Shown: in pieces, positions 35,201 through 43,556 of the stretch
Numbering within the stretch: the stretch's first letter is position 1
Layout: every line of letters begins with the position of its first letter
Source: Acidobacteriota bacterium
GTDB taxonomy: Bacteria > Acidobacteriota > Terriglobia > UBA7540
Assembly (NCBI GenBank): GCA_021817045.1
Contig: JAKAWG010000004.1
Coordinates: 59,844-123,843 of the forward strand
DNA length: 64,000 bases
Direction of reading: 5' to 3'
Translations under genes and position numbers: made by a program
The notes under the pieces: generated by a model
Database searches by the model: none
What the model was told of the DNA's origin: nothing
What the model saw: only the letters and a program-made list of their open reading frames with translations

Positions 35201-35626
35201 CAGGAGGAACTAGATTTTGGCGGTGGTCAGCCTGATAAGACGCACGAAGAAGCCTGGTTTATGCACCAGTTTCGTTACATGCTCCTGATGGAAATCGGTA
35301 ACGACCTTTATCTGGCCCGCGGGACTCCCCGGCGGTGGTTAGAAGACGGCAAGCAGGTTGCCGTCCGCCATGCGCCCAGCTATTTCGGCAAGCTCTCCTA
35401 TAATATCCAATCCGCCGTTAGCCGGGGCAGAATTGAGGCCGTGGTCGACCTGCCAAGGCGTAACCGCCCGGCCAATGTTTACCTTCGCTTGCGGCATCCT
35501 CGACGGGCGACACTAAGGACGGTTACTGTAAATGGCCGGGACTGGAAGGAATATGAATCAGCCAAGGAGTGGATCAAGCTGCCGGTAGAGACGACGGAAT
35601 TGAAAGTGACGGCATATTATGAGTGA
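32285..35626 (+). CDS. Very large exported six-hairpin glycosidase-like protein
   Basis: A 1113-aa protein, 114 bases after the sulfatase-like gene. The leader HRRKFLSQCGSAAVVLAS fits Tat export and has a cysteine near residue 15 that is not a proper lipobox. Residues 50-220 look like a galactose-binding beta-sandwich (LPWRSGEFDVGVAWPEF, CRVRVRFEN). A large beta domain reaches to about 600. From about 610 an (alpha/alpha)6 barrel follows (IYNASLHHFLLALTKDG, AARCLQAWISTQGDSM, MILWTLAEHYLYTRD, SMLNYLEDYFFMF), with a small C-terminal beta domain. The order resembles GH78/GH95/GH106-type giants, but no family signature was certain. Probably polysaccharide-active outside the cytoplasm. Confidence 0.6.
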   Translation: MKKMFHRRKFLSQCGSAAVVLASHGWSAAGRELIGGTPGDQGELAIGEPVNLASYGELQSWLSPSATPFLQTHPITRSSAPLVLAELPWRSGEFDVGVAWPEFRTVDKIALEYTGADKAPQVGGQFVEYWVGITSRQGGWQSLDESEIEGVPIQTDGRTWIFSFSRRRTCRVRVRFENQKQVQISHFAVYGPSRWKGGEVHIEWGHAGPERAYDGRLQRYNGEVVEIRPVGSTELTGKFSWSSSAGGGRIAGIEATVLYAYGMDVDRSILTLRTKACEVSFLPGEVLEEQPIDAPDFGVYIRKSSLAVDLPTYRRQNQGKSRIMDAVSHYPEQSLENAYRHIRARRVTLAFVGVEANNHKFGIAPDGHLVVGSHDPSFGHPMIPQFAVYFATAEQPVLFHIAATQRTGLFESEKPKQQRLEEGWLPIIITTWSENVLAFQRADYGVLQHSREPLDESGLMGNEPALMISRLSIRNNSTIPNLASYYVKPWKPAAGNVGYGPIPTGAQNAWVTSLEANTILVTEGGVKYIACFVNTQGRGALSLEPAFEAVRYSVLLDPGEEHVIYSLIPGEPLPASAEAPEFLALDYQTLHDSTAQYWKTRLAEGMQVEIPDPHLQNIYNASLHHFLLALTKDGKCREYYPNVAMLFYGSIGSESSPVMQVIDMRGMHDRAARCLQAWISTQGDSMPAGDYVSKEGGFFHFWPNYTIDQGMILWTLAEHYLYTRDREWLRKVAPQMVAGCDFIIQARKRTQKLPPGGQRPLSYGLAPAGCVADPRDWEYSFMLNGYFYLGLKKCGQVLQDVDSRNARRIATEAADYLKAIKRALGQSIVRSPVTRLRDNTSVPSVPSYLGLRGFSSDVKDSADPDRRHGYAYDVTIGPFHLLKSEVVEPDGLEVTSMLNYLEDYFFMFTPLPSRVNLEMLAKDWFNLGGFGKLQPYYCHYQEAYLLRDEIPNFLRGFFNTLAAIADPQTLTFQEELDFGGGQPDKTHEEAWFMHQFRYMLLMEIGNDLYLARGTPRRWLEDGKQVAVRHAPSYFGKLSYNIQSAVSRGRIEAVVDLPRRNRPANVYLRLRHPRRATLRTVTVNGRDWKEYESAKEWIKLPVETTELKVTAYYE

Positions 35627-35848
35627 GGCGGTGGGCGTATGTTCCAGGGCAACGTTCCATTTCCAGGGACTCGGAGCCGATCCCGCGACGCACGTGAGCG
35701 CACTTGCAGGCGGAAGGTCAGAGTGCCGACTCGAACTGAAAAGTTATCCACGGCTACGGATATTGCGGCCAACAGGGCAGATCGACAAGCGAAGGTGCTC
35801 TGGGTAAACTCCGCAAAGGGTCTCTGCATTTCTTTCGAATGAAATTCG

Positions 35849-35876
35849 GAGATGCTTCGCTTCACTCAGCATGACA
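35849..35876. repeat. REP-like half element
   Basis: GATGCTTCGCTTCACTCAGC followed by ATGACA resembles half of the palindrome at 50027-50090. It lies between the large hydrolase gene and thiE, which converge here. The whole 35627-35886 spacer has no other feature. Confidence 0.5.
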
Positions 35877-35886
35877 CTACGCTATC

Positions 35887-36501
35887 TCAGACGCGGCAGA
35901 GTTCTTCAACGCGAAGCCTGAGCGAAGGTGCTTCCTGAAAAATGCGAATACCCGCGATGCCGGCTGCTCCGGCCTCCCGGCAACTCTTCACCTTGTCGAC
36001 GCTAATTCCGCCCAGAGCCAGCACCGGAATTTTTGCCCCGGATGTGGCCCGCCGCAACTCTTCCAGTCCAAGCGGCGGGCCGAAAGCAACTTTTGAAGGC
36101 GTTTCAAAAATCGGCCCCAGCAGCGCGTAATTCGCGCCCGAGTCCTCCGCGCGGCGCACGTCCGCGACCGAATGACAAGAAACCCCCACCAGAAAACCGC
36201 TGGGCACGAACCGGCGCACCACCTCAACAGGTATCGAATGAACACCTAGATGAACGCCCGCAACTCCGGTGGCGAACGCCACATCGACCCTGTCATTCAC
36301 CACGACATGGCTGGCGCAGCCGGGCGAAGCGGCCAGCGCACTTTCTACCAGCTCTAACAGCGCCCGCGTCTCCAAATCCTTTTCGCGGATTTGCACCAAA
36401 TTCACTCCAGCGCCAACCGCTTCGACGACAAAACGAGTCAGGGAAACACCTTGCAGACTCTTTCGGTCGGTGATGTAACACAGCTTGAAGTCAGGTGGCA
36501 T
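35887..36501 (-). CDS. thiE: Thiamine-phosphate synthase
   Basis: A 204-aa TIM-barrel enzyme that joins HMP-pyrophosphate with the thiazole phosphate to give thiamine phosphate. Motifs: LCYITDR at the start, LVQIREKDL, VVVNDRVDVA and GVHLG, SCHSV, YALLGPIFETPSK, ALGGIS and AGIAGIRIF for the phosphate loop. Length is normal. It could also be the TenI-like paralogue, but QIREKD and GPIFETPSK favour ThiE. No other thiamine gene or TPP riboswitch is near. It is the first of a set of minus-strand housekeeping genes only in position; its own promoter is unclear. Confidence 0.88.
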   Translation of the reverse strand: MPPDFKLCYITDRKSLQGVSLTRFVVEAVGAGVNLVQIREKDLETRALLELVESALAASPGCASHVVVNDRVDVAFATGVAGVHLGVHSIPVEVVRRFVPSGFLVGVSCHSVADVRRAEDSGANYALLGPIFETPSKVAFGPPLGLEELRRATSGAKIPVLALGGISVDKVKSCREAGAAGIAGIRIFQEAPSLRLRVEELCRV

Positions 36502-36579
36502 TGCAATAGAGGGAGCAAGCGGGGCGGAACTGACTTGCCTGTTTTGTCGGCGCCGGGACGGACGCTTCCAGCCGATTCG

Positions 36580-36837
36580 CTAACCAAGTAGCCGCATTGC
36601 GGCTGTTTCAGACGGCGCTACCGAGCGATGGATTTCTTCGATTGCCAGCCAGACGTCCGTCACCCCAAGACCGGAAATCGCGCCGCGTACGAAGTAGTTG
36701 CGGCCGACTGTTCCCAACCATGCGAAGTGCGATAGGAAAAAGTTGTGGTTCCACCATGAGGCCCAAGGGCAAAAAAGCAGGGCCGTCCCGATGGCAAAGT
36801 AGAAAACGATACGTGTCACAATCCGCAACCTTCTCAT
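36580..36837 (-). CDS. Small membrane protein
   Basis: An 85-aa protein with one clear hydrophobic helix (IVFYFAIGTALLFCPW) near the N-terminus after a basic start (MRRLRIVTR), then FVRGAISGLGVTDVWLAIEEI, which could be a second, amphipathic segment. I recall similar small proteins in Acidobacteria but know no function. It lies 29 bases after the TPR protein gene on the same strand, so the two may be co-expressed. Confidence 0.6.
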   Translation of the reverse strand: MRRLRIVTRIVFYFAIGTALLFCPWASWWNHNFFLSHFAWLGTVGRNYFVRGAISGLGVTDVWLAIEEIHRSVAPSETAAMRLLG

Positions 36838-36866
36838 AGAAAGTACAGGGCGAGGCTGGAGGATTT

Positions 36867-39086
36867 TTAATTCCGCTTTCGCCGCAACGAATGAATCTTT
36901 TCCGCCACATCCCGGTAGTCAATGTTCGTGCTATAGACCTCAGCAAACTTCTCAAGAGCGGCTTCCGAGTCTCCTCCTTGTTCGTATGCGATGCCGAGGT
37001 CGTAGTTCAAGGCAAGGACGGTATCCTCCTCAAGGTCCGGTGCTTCAAGAGCGCGGAGGTACCATCGGGCCGCGATATCAGGCATCTGCTTATCCATGAA
37101 GCAGCCGCCGAGTAGAGCGCACGCTTCCACGTAGTGCGGCGGGTAACTATCTTTGCCACGCCCTCGGACAACCTTTTGAAACTCACCCACGGCTTCATCG
37201 ATCAAGCCCATCTCGCGGAAAGCTACTCCGAGGTTATAGTGTGCCTGTGGCGTGTCTTCGGATACATCCTGTCCCTGTTCAAGCTCGAGCTCGGCGAGCA
37301 AACCCCGAAAAGCGTCGCCGAACGATTCCGCATGGGATGAAGTCAGGTTTTCTGAGACGCTTGCCGACGCATCCTGGCCGAGCGCACGCTCAAGATCCGA
37401 TTTCAGTGTTTCGACAAGGTCGAATCCCTGCTCTGCTTGAGAAACAGAGGTCAAGGAACGCAGATCCGGAATCGCAAATCCGTCCTCGCGCCCCGCGGGA
37501 ACGGTGGTGGACTCGGCCGAACTCGCCTCGCCTTGCGACTCTTCCACCAGCTTGTGGAGTTCCTGAACTTCGGGATGTCCGGGATAGGCAGCCTCGAGTT
37601 TCTCGATGCTGGCGCGAGCCTCAGCCCAAAAGCCATAGTCCAGATAGAATTGAACCTCCGCTTTTCCCTCACCCAGATCGGGTCGAGGATGCCCCGCAGA
37701 GGGCGGGTTGGAGGGCGATCGCTCAGCCGCGAACTCCCGCCATTCCGCGTCGAAGTCCATCTCAAGTGTCGGCGCGCCAACTAACCTCTCAGCCGCCGCA
37801 AATGAGTCGCCCTGGTCTCGCATGGCAGCATTGCTCGCGCTTGACGCCGCGACCGGCATCGTCTCCGTCTCGGTCCTTCTTTCGATACCGGATTGGGCGG
37901 AGCCCTCCTGGGCCTTTCCCTGTTTCGCCAGAGCGTCCTCGAGTAGGTTTCTCCAATGCGCACTGTCAGCCTCGCGCGCGGCCAGCCTGCGGTAAACCGC
38001 CTCGGCGTCCGCCCAGCGCCCCGCGCGGCCCAGCGCCTCTCCCATTGCTCCAAATAGTTTCGTCTGCTCTGGCGTGCTTGCCGCCCGCTCCCCTATGGCC
38101 TGTATGCGCTCGAAATTGGTGCTGTTCTCAATCTGCGAGGGCAGGATGCGTAGCAGGATGCCGATCAGAGGAGCAGCTTTTCGCTGATCGATCGCGCTGC
38201 CTGCGAAGGATTCCAGGATGTCGAGAGCGGATACGGGATGACCTGCCTCGATGCAGGCGTCTGAAAAGAGTTGAAGCGGCTCAAAGTCAGAGGGATCCTC
38301 ACGGTAAAGTTCAGCGGCCAACTCCTTCCCTTCCTCGATCTTTCCATCCTTCAAGTAAGCGTTAAGCAAGACCAAGCGTGTATCGCGCCTGGCGGCCAAC
38401 TCCGGCGCCGCCGCGAAAAGTCGCCGCACGTCTTCCAAATTTCCGGTTTCCGCCGCGAGACGCGCCTCGAGCAGCACAATATTATTGTTCTGGGGCTCGA
38501 GCTTCGAAGCTCGACTTAATACTTCACGCCCGGCTTCCACGTTCCTCCGAGCCACCGCCAACTCAGCGGCCGCGATATACTCCTGACAGGCCTCTCGCTT
38601 CCTTCCCGCGGCCTCGTGAAATTCTCCCAGCCGGATGCGATACTTGGCGTTCTCGGGGTCCTGAGCAACAACCTTCCTGAGAATTTCCACCGCTTTGTCA
38701 GTTAGCGAGTGACGTTGGCAAAAAGCGAGGGCCTGGGCGTATTGATCCCGAGCCTCATGGCTGAGCCCCTGCGCGGCGTAAAGCTTGGCGAGTTTGAGCA
38801 GTGGATCGACCGAGTCCGTGTCCAGCTTGGCGATCTTTTTATAGATCGCGATCGCCTTGAGCATGAAACCTTCGCGGGTGTATGCAGTTGCCAGCCGGTT
38901 AAACTGCCGCAGAGCTTCCGCCGTGTTCCCATCGCGGACGCACAGGTCCCCAACCATGTTAAGTAATGAAAAATCCGAAGGGTCCTGGTCCAGAATCGCG
39001 AGGTATTCCCGAATAGCCCCTCCAAGCTTCTTCTGGGCCACCAATCTGGATGCCGATTCTAGCGCTTTGGTCTTGTTAAACGACAT
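36867..39086 (-). CDS. Long tetratricopeptide repeat protein
   Basis: A 739-aa protein without a signal peptide. TPR units are visible from residue 15 (LGGAIREYLAILDQDPSDF, TAEALRQFNRLATAYTREG, KAIAIYKKIAKLDTDSVD, VEILRKVVAQDPENAKYRI) and again at the C-terminus (AHYNLGVAFREMGLIDEAVG, NYDLGIAYEQGGDSEAALEK). Between about 400 and 590 is a low-complexity, acidic linker. Such proteins are scaffolds; in Acidobacteria and deltaproteobacteria similar ones accompany type IV pilus or gliding genes, but no such genes are nearby. It is followed by the small membrane protein. Confidence 0.85.
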   Translation of the reverse strand: MSFNKTKALESASRLVAQKKLGGAIREYLAILDQDPSDFSLLNMVGDLCVRDGNTAEALRQFNRLATAYTREGFMLKAIAIYKKIAKLDTDSVDPLLKLAKLYAAQGLSHEARDQYAQALAFCQRHSLTDKAVEILRKVVAQDPENAKYRIRLGEFHEAAGRKREACQEYIAAAELAVARRNVEAGREVLSRASKLEPQNNNIVLLEARLAAETGNLEDVRRLFAAAPELAARRDTRLVLLNAYLKDGKIEEGKELAAELYREDPSDFEPLQLFSDACIEAGHPVSALDILESFAGSAIDQRKAAPLIGILLRILPSQIENSTNFERIQAIGERAASTPEQTKLFGAMGEALGRAGRWADAEAVYRRLAAREADSAHWRNLLEDALAKQGKAQEGSAQSGIERRTETETMPVAASSASNAAMRDQGDSFAAAERLVGAPTLEMDFDAEWREFAAERSPSNPPSAGHPRPDLGEGKAEVQFYLDYGFWAEARASIEKLEAAYPGHPEVQELHKLVEESQGEASSAESTTVPAGREDGFAIPDLRSLTSVSQAEQGFDLVETLKSDLERALGQDASASVSENLTSSHAESFGDAFRGLLAELELEQGQDVSEDTPQAHYNLGVAFREMGLIDEAVGEFQKVVRGRGKDSYPPHYVEACALLGGCFMDKQMPDIAARWYLRALEAPDLEEDTVLALNYDLGIAYEQGGDSEAALEKFAEVYSTNIDYRDVAEKIHSLRRKRN

Positions 39087-39170
39087 GTGCGGGCTCCGCT
39101 GATGATGGCGGAAGGTGGTTTGCGGGCAAACCTGACATGCGGCGCTCCCGCCAGTTAAGGGCCAGGCCGC

Positions 39171-39199
39171 TTGACGAACTGGAGGAGCGGCTGTTACCC
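39171..39199 (+). promoter_or_regulatory. Possible sigma-70 promoter for rpsT
   Basis: TTGACG at 39171-39176, 17 bases, then TACCCT at 39194-39199, about 33 bases before the GTG start of rpsT. The -35 matches 5 of 6, but the -10 only 3 of 6, so this is weak. Confidence 0.3.
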
Positions 39200-39232
39200 T
39201 GAAAGTCTCGTTTTATCCAGTTCGGAGGCATT

Positions 39233-39505
39233 GTGGCAAACCACAAATCTGCGCTAAAGCGCATTAAACAAACCCAGGCGCGAACCTTACAGAACCGCGC
39301 GCACCGCTCTCGGCTGCGCCATCAAATCAAGCTCATGCGCGCTGCTCTTGACGCGAAGGACAAGGCTGCAGTTCAATCGCTTCTCACGCCAACCTTCAGC
39401 CTGATCGACCATTCGATCCGCAAAGGGATCCTGCATCGCAACACGGCCGCTCGCTATAAGTCCCGTTTCAACCGCCGGCTGAAATCCCTCGCTGAAAGCA
39501 GCTAG
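39233..39505 (+). CDS. rpsT: 30S ribosomal protein S20
   Basis: A 90-aa basic protein starting at GTG behind a GGAGG site. ANHKSALKRIKQTQARTLQN is the standard S20 opening and KGILHRNTAARYKSRF its conserved core. It binds 16S rRNA in the small subunit. Standing alone on the plus strand, it converges on dapA: its TAG (39503-39505) overlaps the dapA stop by three bases within CTAG, so there is no room for a terminator between them. Confidence 0.96.
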   Translation: MANHKSALKRIKQTQARTLQNRAHRSRLRHQIKLMRAALDAKDKAAVQSLLTPTFSLIDHSIRKGILHRNTAARYKSRFNRRLKSLAESS

Positions 39506-40401
39506 GCTCTCTTCGCCTGCACCAGTCCTTGCGCCAACAGAACCTTCTCCAGCTTGGCGCGATTCTCCGGCTTCATGGGGACGAGCGGCAGGCGATAAAT
39601 CTCTTCAATCATTCCCATCATGGCCAGCGCCGCTTTCACCGGGATGGGACTGGTCTCGATGAAATTCACCTGCATGAGGGGCAGTAACTGCTCATTGAGC
39701 TTGCGGGCCTCATCGTACTCCCCTTCCCGCAACAGACGGACCAGCCGGCTCATCGATCCCGGGACTTCATTCGAGGCCACGGAGATGACCCCTTTACCTC
39801 CCAGGGCCATAAGCGGAAAGGTGAAGGCATCGTCCCCGGAAAGAATTGCAAAGTCTGACCCGACAGCGCGGATCACTTCCATCTGCTGCACAATATTGCC
39901 CGAGGCTTCTTTGATCCCGGTAATGTTCGAGAGCTTGGACAATCTGGCCGTCGTGGCTGGCTCAATATTGGAAGACGTGCGTCCCGGCACGTTATAAACG
40001 ATCACAGGCAATTCGGTGGCCTCGGCAATAGCCTTGAAGTGCTGATACAACCCTTCCTGAGTGGGCTTGTTGTAATACGGCGCGACAGAAAGAAGCGCAT
40101 CAACGCCCAAAGCGCTCACTTCCTTCGCCAGTTCGCACACGTGGCGCGTATTGTTGCTACCCACGCCAGCGACGATCGGAACTTTCCCTCCGGCCTCCTC
40201 CATCACAACCCGAATCACGCCCAGATATTCTTCCTTTTCGAGCGTCGGCGTTTCGCCCGTCGTGCCGCACGGCACCAGAAAATCAATCCCTTCCCGCAAC
40301 TGAAACTGAACCAGGCGGCGAAGAGCTTCGACATCAATCATCCCGTCACGGCTAAAAGGCGTCACCAAAGCAGTGCCGCACCCTTGGATCTCTAAGCCCA
40401 T
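39502..40401 (-). CDS. dapA: 4-hydroxy-tetrahydrodipicolinate synthase
   Basis: A 299-aa enzyme read from the ATG at 40401 (MGLEIQGCG). It condenses pyruvate with aspartate semialdehyde in lysine/diaminopimelate synthesis. Motifs: ALVTPFSRDG, PCGTTGETPTL, VAPYYNKPTQEG, YNVPGRT with the catalytic tyrosine, and GIKEASGN with the Schiff-base lysine near residue 164. It is the last gene of a run dapE-like, asd, dapB, dapA, 18 bases after dapB. All lie on one strand and share a pathway, so an operon is likely. Confidence 0.95.
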   Translation of the reverse strand: MGLEIQGCGTALVTPFSRDGMIDVEALRRLVQFQLREGIDFLVPCGTTGETPTLEKEEYLGVIRVVMEEAGGKVPIVAGVGSNNTRHVCELAKEVSALGVDALLSVAPYYNKPTQEGLYQHFKAIAEATELPVIVYNVPGRTSSNIEPATTARLSKLSNITGIKEASGNIVQQMEVIRAVGSDFAILSGDDAFTFPLMALGGKGVISVASNEVPGSMSRLVRLLREGEYDEARKLNEQLLPLMQVNFIETSPIPVKAALAMMGMIEEIYRLPLVPMKPENRAKLEKVLLAQGLVQAKRA

Positions 40402-40419
40402 TGGACCTCCCTTCACCGA

Positions 40420-41133
40420 TCATTCTAAGATGTCTGCGAACTCGAACAAACCCTTTTTCCCCGCCACCCAGCGCGCGGCCAAAAACGCGCCCTCAGCAAG
40501 ACCCTGGCGGCTCCTGGCGGTGTGACGCAGAATCACTGTCTCCGCTTCAGAATCGAAACCCAGCTCGTGCGTGCCGGGGATAAAGCCTGCCCGGACACTC
40601 GATACGGAAGGTTCGCGCGGAGCGAGCGCGGGCGCGATCCTGCGTTTCAGCTCAAGGGCTGTGCCCGACGGTGCATCTTTTTTGAACTGGTGATGGGCTT
40701 CGGTGATATACGCGTGGTAAGCCGGATAGCGCGCCATAATTTCTGCAACGGACCGCGCAGCACGATAGAAAAGTTGAACGCCCAGAGAAAAGTTAGCGGC
40801 GTAGACCATACCGACGCCCGTCCGTTCGACCGCCGCGCGAACTTCCGCGAGCTTGGCGTACCATCCTGTGGTGCCTACCACAAGGTTGCAGCCGAGCGCC
40901 GCCACGCGGCGAATGTTCTCCACCGCGGCGTCCGGCGTGGTGAAATCGATGCACACATCGACGCCGGCGAAGTTCTTCGCCGTAATTCCCTCGCCATTAT
41001 GGTTGGAAAACTCGTCGAGAGTCAGCCGGACCGAGAAACCGCGCTGCGGCGCGAGTTGGGCGATGATCCGTCCCATCTTGCCCTGACCAAGCAACGCCAG
41101 GTTAAGTTGCGGTGCCTGTACCGGCTCGCTCAT
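40420..41133 (-). CDS. dapB: 4-hydroxy-tetrahydrodipicolinate reductase
   Basis: A 237-aa protein from the ATG at 41133. It reduces the DapA product with NAD(P)H. GQGKMGRI forms the nucleotide-binding loop, VVGTTGW follows, and EAHHQFKKDAPSGTA is the DapB signature with the catalytic histidine pair and lysine. It is a little shorter than the E. coli enzyme (273), like the short DapB forms in several phyla. It lies between asd and dapA in the diaminopimelate run. Confidence 0.93.
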   Translation of the reverse strand: MSEPVQAPQLNLALLGQGKMGRIIAQLAPQRGFSVRLTLDEFSNHNGEGITAKNFAGVDVCIDFTTPDAAVENIRRVAALGCNLVVGTTGWYAKLAEVRAAVERTGVGMVYAANFSLGVQLFYRAARSVAEIMARYPAYHAYITEAHHQFKKDAPSGTALELKRRIAPALAPREPSVSSVRAGFIPGTHELGFDSEAETVILRHTARSRQGLAEGAFLAARWVAGKKGLFEFADILE

Positions 41134-41206
41134 ACGCAATGAGGGTCCTCGTCGCTGATGCCTGCACGGAATGCCAGGTAACAGGGACTTCCCCAGTCAC
41201 GATCGG

Positions 41207-42259
41207 CTAATCCAAGTAGCCTTCCACCTTCATGAGTTCGGCGTTCAGCAGGGCCGCGCCTGCCGCTCCGCGGATAGTATTGTGGCTAAGAGCGACGTAC
41301 TTGAACTGAAGCACCGGACACGGCCGCAAGCGACCCACAACCGCCGCCATGCCGTGCTCCGTCTCGACGTCTAACCTCACTTGCGGCCGGTCCTTTTCCT
41401 CGCGCACCACGATAGGATGTGCCGGAGCGGAAGGCAGCGCTCGCTCTTGCGGCACCGAGCGGAACTGCCGCCATGCGTTAATCAGATCGGCCAACGACGC
41501 TTTCTTCTTGAGCGAAACGGAAACGGTCTCCGTATGACCGTCTTCCACCGGCACGCGGTTGCAGTGCGCGCTCACCACGCACGTTGCCGGTTGCACGCGG
41601 CCGTCTATCAACTTGCCGAGCAGTTTGTGCGTTTCCCGCTCAACCTTTTCTTCCTCGTTCGCGATATGCGGGATCACATTGCCCATAATGTCCAGCGTCG
41701 GCACGCCGGGATAGCCGGCTCCGGAAACCGCCTGCATGCTGGTCATCAGCACCTTTTCCAGTCCGAACGTGACCTCGAGCGGCGCCAGAGACATGACCAG
41801 GCCCACCGTGGTGCAATTGGGATTGGTCACAATCATCCCTTTCCAGCCCCGCTCTTTCCGTTGCCGCCTGACGAGAGCCAGGTGGCCTGGATTGACTTCA
41901 GGAATAAGAAGAGGAACATCCGCTTCCATGCGATAGTTTGACGAGTTGGAAACCACGACGTGCCCTGCTTGCGCGAATTCCCTTTCCACTTCGCCGGCCA
42001 CTTTCGAGTCAAGCGAAGCAAACAGCAGTTGGGGCGAGTGCGCCGCTGGCCGGCACTCGTGCACCGTCATGGCCGCCACTCTCTCCGGCATCGGCGTACG
42101 CAGCCGCCAGTTGCACGCTTCCGCGTACTTCTTGCCTGCGGAACGGTCAGAAGCTGCAATCCAGGCGAGATCAAACCAGGGATGATTTTCGAGCAGGCTC
42201 ACAAACCGCTGCCCAACCATGCCCGTGGCTCCCAGAATACCCACTTCAATCTTCTTCAT
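41207..42259 (-). CDS. asd: Aspartate-semialdehyde dehydrogenase
   Basis: A 350-aa enzyme that reduces aspartyl phosphate to the semialdehyde. GILGATGMVGQRF is the NADP loop, VSNSSNYRMEADVPLLIPEVN the middle block, and TNPNCTTVGL carries the catalytic cysteine near residue 148. The later HCNRVPVEDGHTE block and total length fit the archaeal/fungal-like class rather than the E. coli class. It precedes dapB by 73 bases and follows the dapE-like gene by 30. Confidence 0.94.
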   Translation of the reverse strand: MKKIEVGILGATGMVGQRFVSLLENHPWFDLAWIAASDRSAGKKYAEACNWRLRTPMPERVAAMTVHECRPAAHSPQLLFASLDSKVAGEVEREFAQAGHVVVSNSSNYRMEADVPLLIPEVNPGHLALVRRQRKERGWKGMIVTNPNCTTVGLVMSLAPLEVTFGLEKVLMTSMQAVSGAGYPGVPTLDIMGNVIPHIANEEEKVERETHKLLGKLIDGRVQPATCVVSAHCNRVPVEDGHTETVSVSLKKKASLADLINAWRQFRSVPQERALPSAPAHPIVVREEKDRPQVRLDVETEHGMAAVVGRLRPCPVLQFKYVALSHNTIRGAAGAALLNAELMKVEGYLD

Positions 42260-42289
42260 AACAGCCAGCGATTGTCCTTTCTAAGTCCT

Positions 42290-43312
42290 TCAGGCACGCG
42301 CCCTCAAGTAGCGCACGAGGCGCGCATAAAGCTCCGTCGCGTCCATAAGCTCCGCCTTCCTCACGAACTCGTGGTCCGTGTGCGCGACATGAATGGAGCC
42401 GGGGCCCATCAGAAACGGCCGGCCCCAAGCGCTGAGCGAGGGCACATCCGTTGTGAAGGCGACCACGCCAGTCTCAAAGCCGTCCAGCTTTTCCATCCTC
42501 ACGGCCGAGGTGTCGCGCACAACCTCGTATTCACACCGGCCTGCCAGCAGTTTCTCGACACCGGCCCGGAAATCCGGCGTGTTTTTCTGCGGCGGCACGG
42601 TGCGAAAAAGTAACTGCGCGTGCGCCTCGCCGGGTATCACATTGGCAGCGCATCCGCCCGAGATCGTTCCGATGTTCAGCGTGCAAGGTCCGAGTTCCTC
42701 ATCGACCGGCAAGGGCAGCCGGCGCACGTCCGACAGAATATCGAGCAGCTTTTCCACCGCCGACTCGCCAAGCTGAGGATAGGCCGAATGGGCCATCTTG
42801 CCTTGCACGTGAAGGTCAACTCGCAGCACGCCTTTCGTGCCGACGATCAGTTTGTTGCAAGTCGGCTCGCCGTTAATCAAATACGTTGAGCCGGGCGGAA
42901 TAAGGTTGGCCGCACGCGCGCCGTCGCTAATTGTTTCTTCGCCCACGAGAAAAAGCAGCGCAACATCATCCAAGCCCTCCCGCACCAGCCTTTGCGCCGC
43001 AATGACTTGCGCGGCAGCAATTCCCTTGGCGTCGCACGCGCCGCGCCCGTAAATGGCCTCCGCATCCTCGCGCGCCCCGATGAATGCCGGCACGGTATCC
43101 AGATGGGTGCTGAGAACGACACGCGGCTGACCGGCACGGTAAGCGAAAATGTTAAAGCGGCCGGCATCGACGGGAAGGCGTTTCACCCTCCATTCGCGCG
43201 CCGCGAGATGGTCTGCCAGGAAAGTGCAGCAGGCAGCTTCGCTCCCCGTGACCGAAGGAATGTTCACCAGATCGACGGCTAGCTTGAAAAGCTCTGAAGA
43301 CGCGTCCGACAT
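42290..43312 (-). CDS. M20-family deacylase, probable DapE/ArgE-type
   Basis: A 340-aa protein starting at the ATG at 43312 (MSDASSE). The M20 dinuclear metal site is complete: STHLDTVP (His70, Asp72), GRGACDAKG (Asp94), VGEETISDG (Glu125/126), a glutamate in NGEPT, and a histidine in HVAHTDHEF near the end. Enzymes of this group remove the acyl group of succinyl- or acetyl-diaminopimelate (DapE) or of acetylornithine (ArgE). Position at the head of an asd-dapB-dapA run makes DapE the favoured reading. The short C-terminal part and lack of dapC/dapD here leave this open. Confidence 0.82.
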   Translation of the reverse strand: MSDASSELFKLAVDLVNIPSVTGSEAACCTFLADHLAAREWRVKRLPVDAGRFNIFAYRAGQPRVVLSTHLDTVPAFIGAREDAEAIYGRGACDAKGIAAAQVIAAQRLVREGLDDVALLFLVGEETISDGARAANLIPPGSTYLINGEPTCNKLIVGTKGVLRVDLHVQGKMAHSAYPQLGESAVEKLLDILSDVRRLPLPVDEELGPCTLNIGTISGGCAANVIPGEAHAQLLFRTVPPQKNTPDFRAGVEKLLAGRCEYEVVRDTSAVRMEKLDGFETGVVAFTTDVPSLSAWGRPFLMGPGSIHVAHTDHEFVRKAELMDATELYARLVRYLRARA

Positions 43313-43432
43313 CGGCACGTTCCGCCTGAGAACTGTTAGGCTAAGAGTCACCTTTAAGACGTTATCTTAACACGCTGGAAGGGTGATCCGCGCCGCCAGC
43401 GGGGACTGGTTCCGGCCCCTCATTCGGAAGTT

Positions 43433-43490
43433 GCCATTCCGAGCTCTTCGCGCGTCATTCTGACGCTGGTTGAAGCTGAAGAATCTGCCT
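43433..43490. repeat. Degraded REP-like palindrome
   Basis: GCCATTCCGAGCTCTTCGCG then GTCATTCTGACG and GAAGAATCTGCC are pieces of the palindrome at 50027-50090. It is the only structure seen in the 43313-43556 spacer between the lysine run and hspR. Confidence 0.45.
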
Positions 43491-43556
43491 CTTTTGCGCT
43501 TAGGGTAAATTCCGCGAGGAATCCGCTTGAGCACAAAGATCAGCGTACGCAGCGCG

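Noticed and set aside
37241..38365. 374-aa arginine/proline-rich plus-strand frame
   Set aside because: Antisense to the TPR gene; composition is typical of a shadow frame.
41381..42613. Two overlapping plus-strand frames of 186 and 217 aa
   Set aside because: Antisense to asd and the dapE-like gene, with no domain features.
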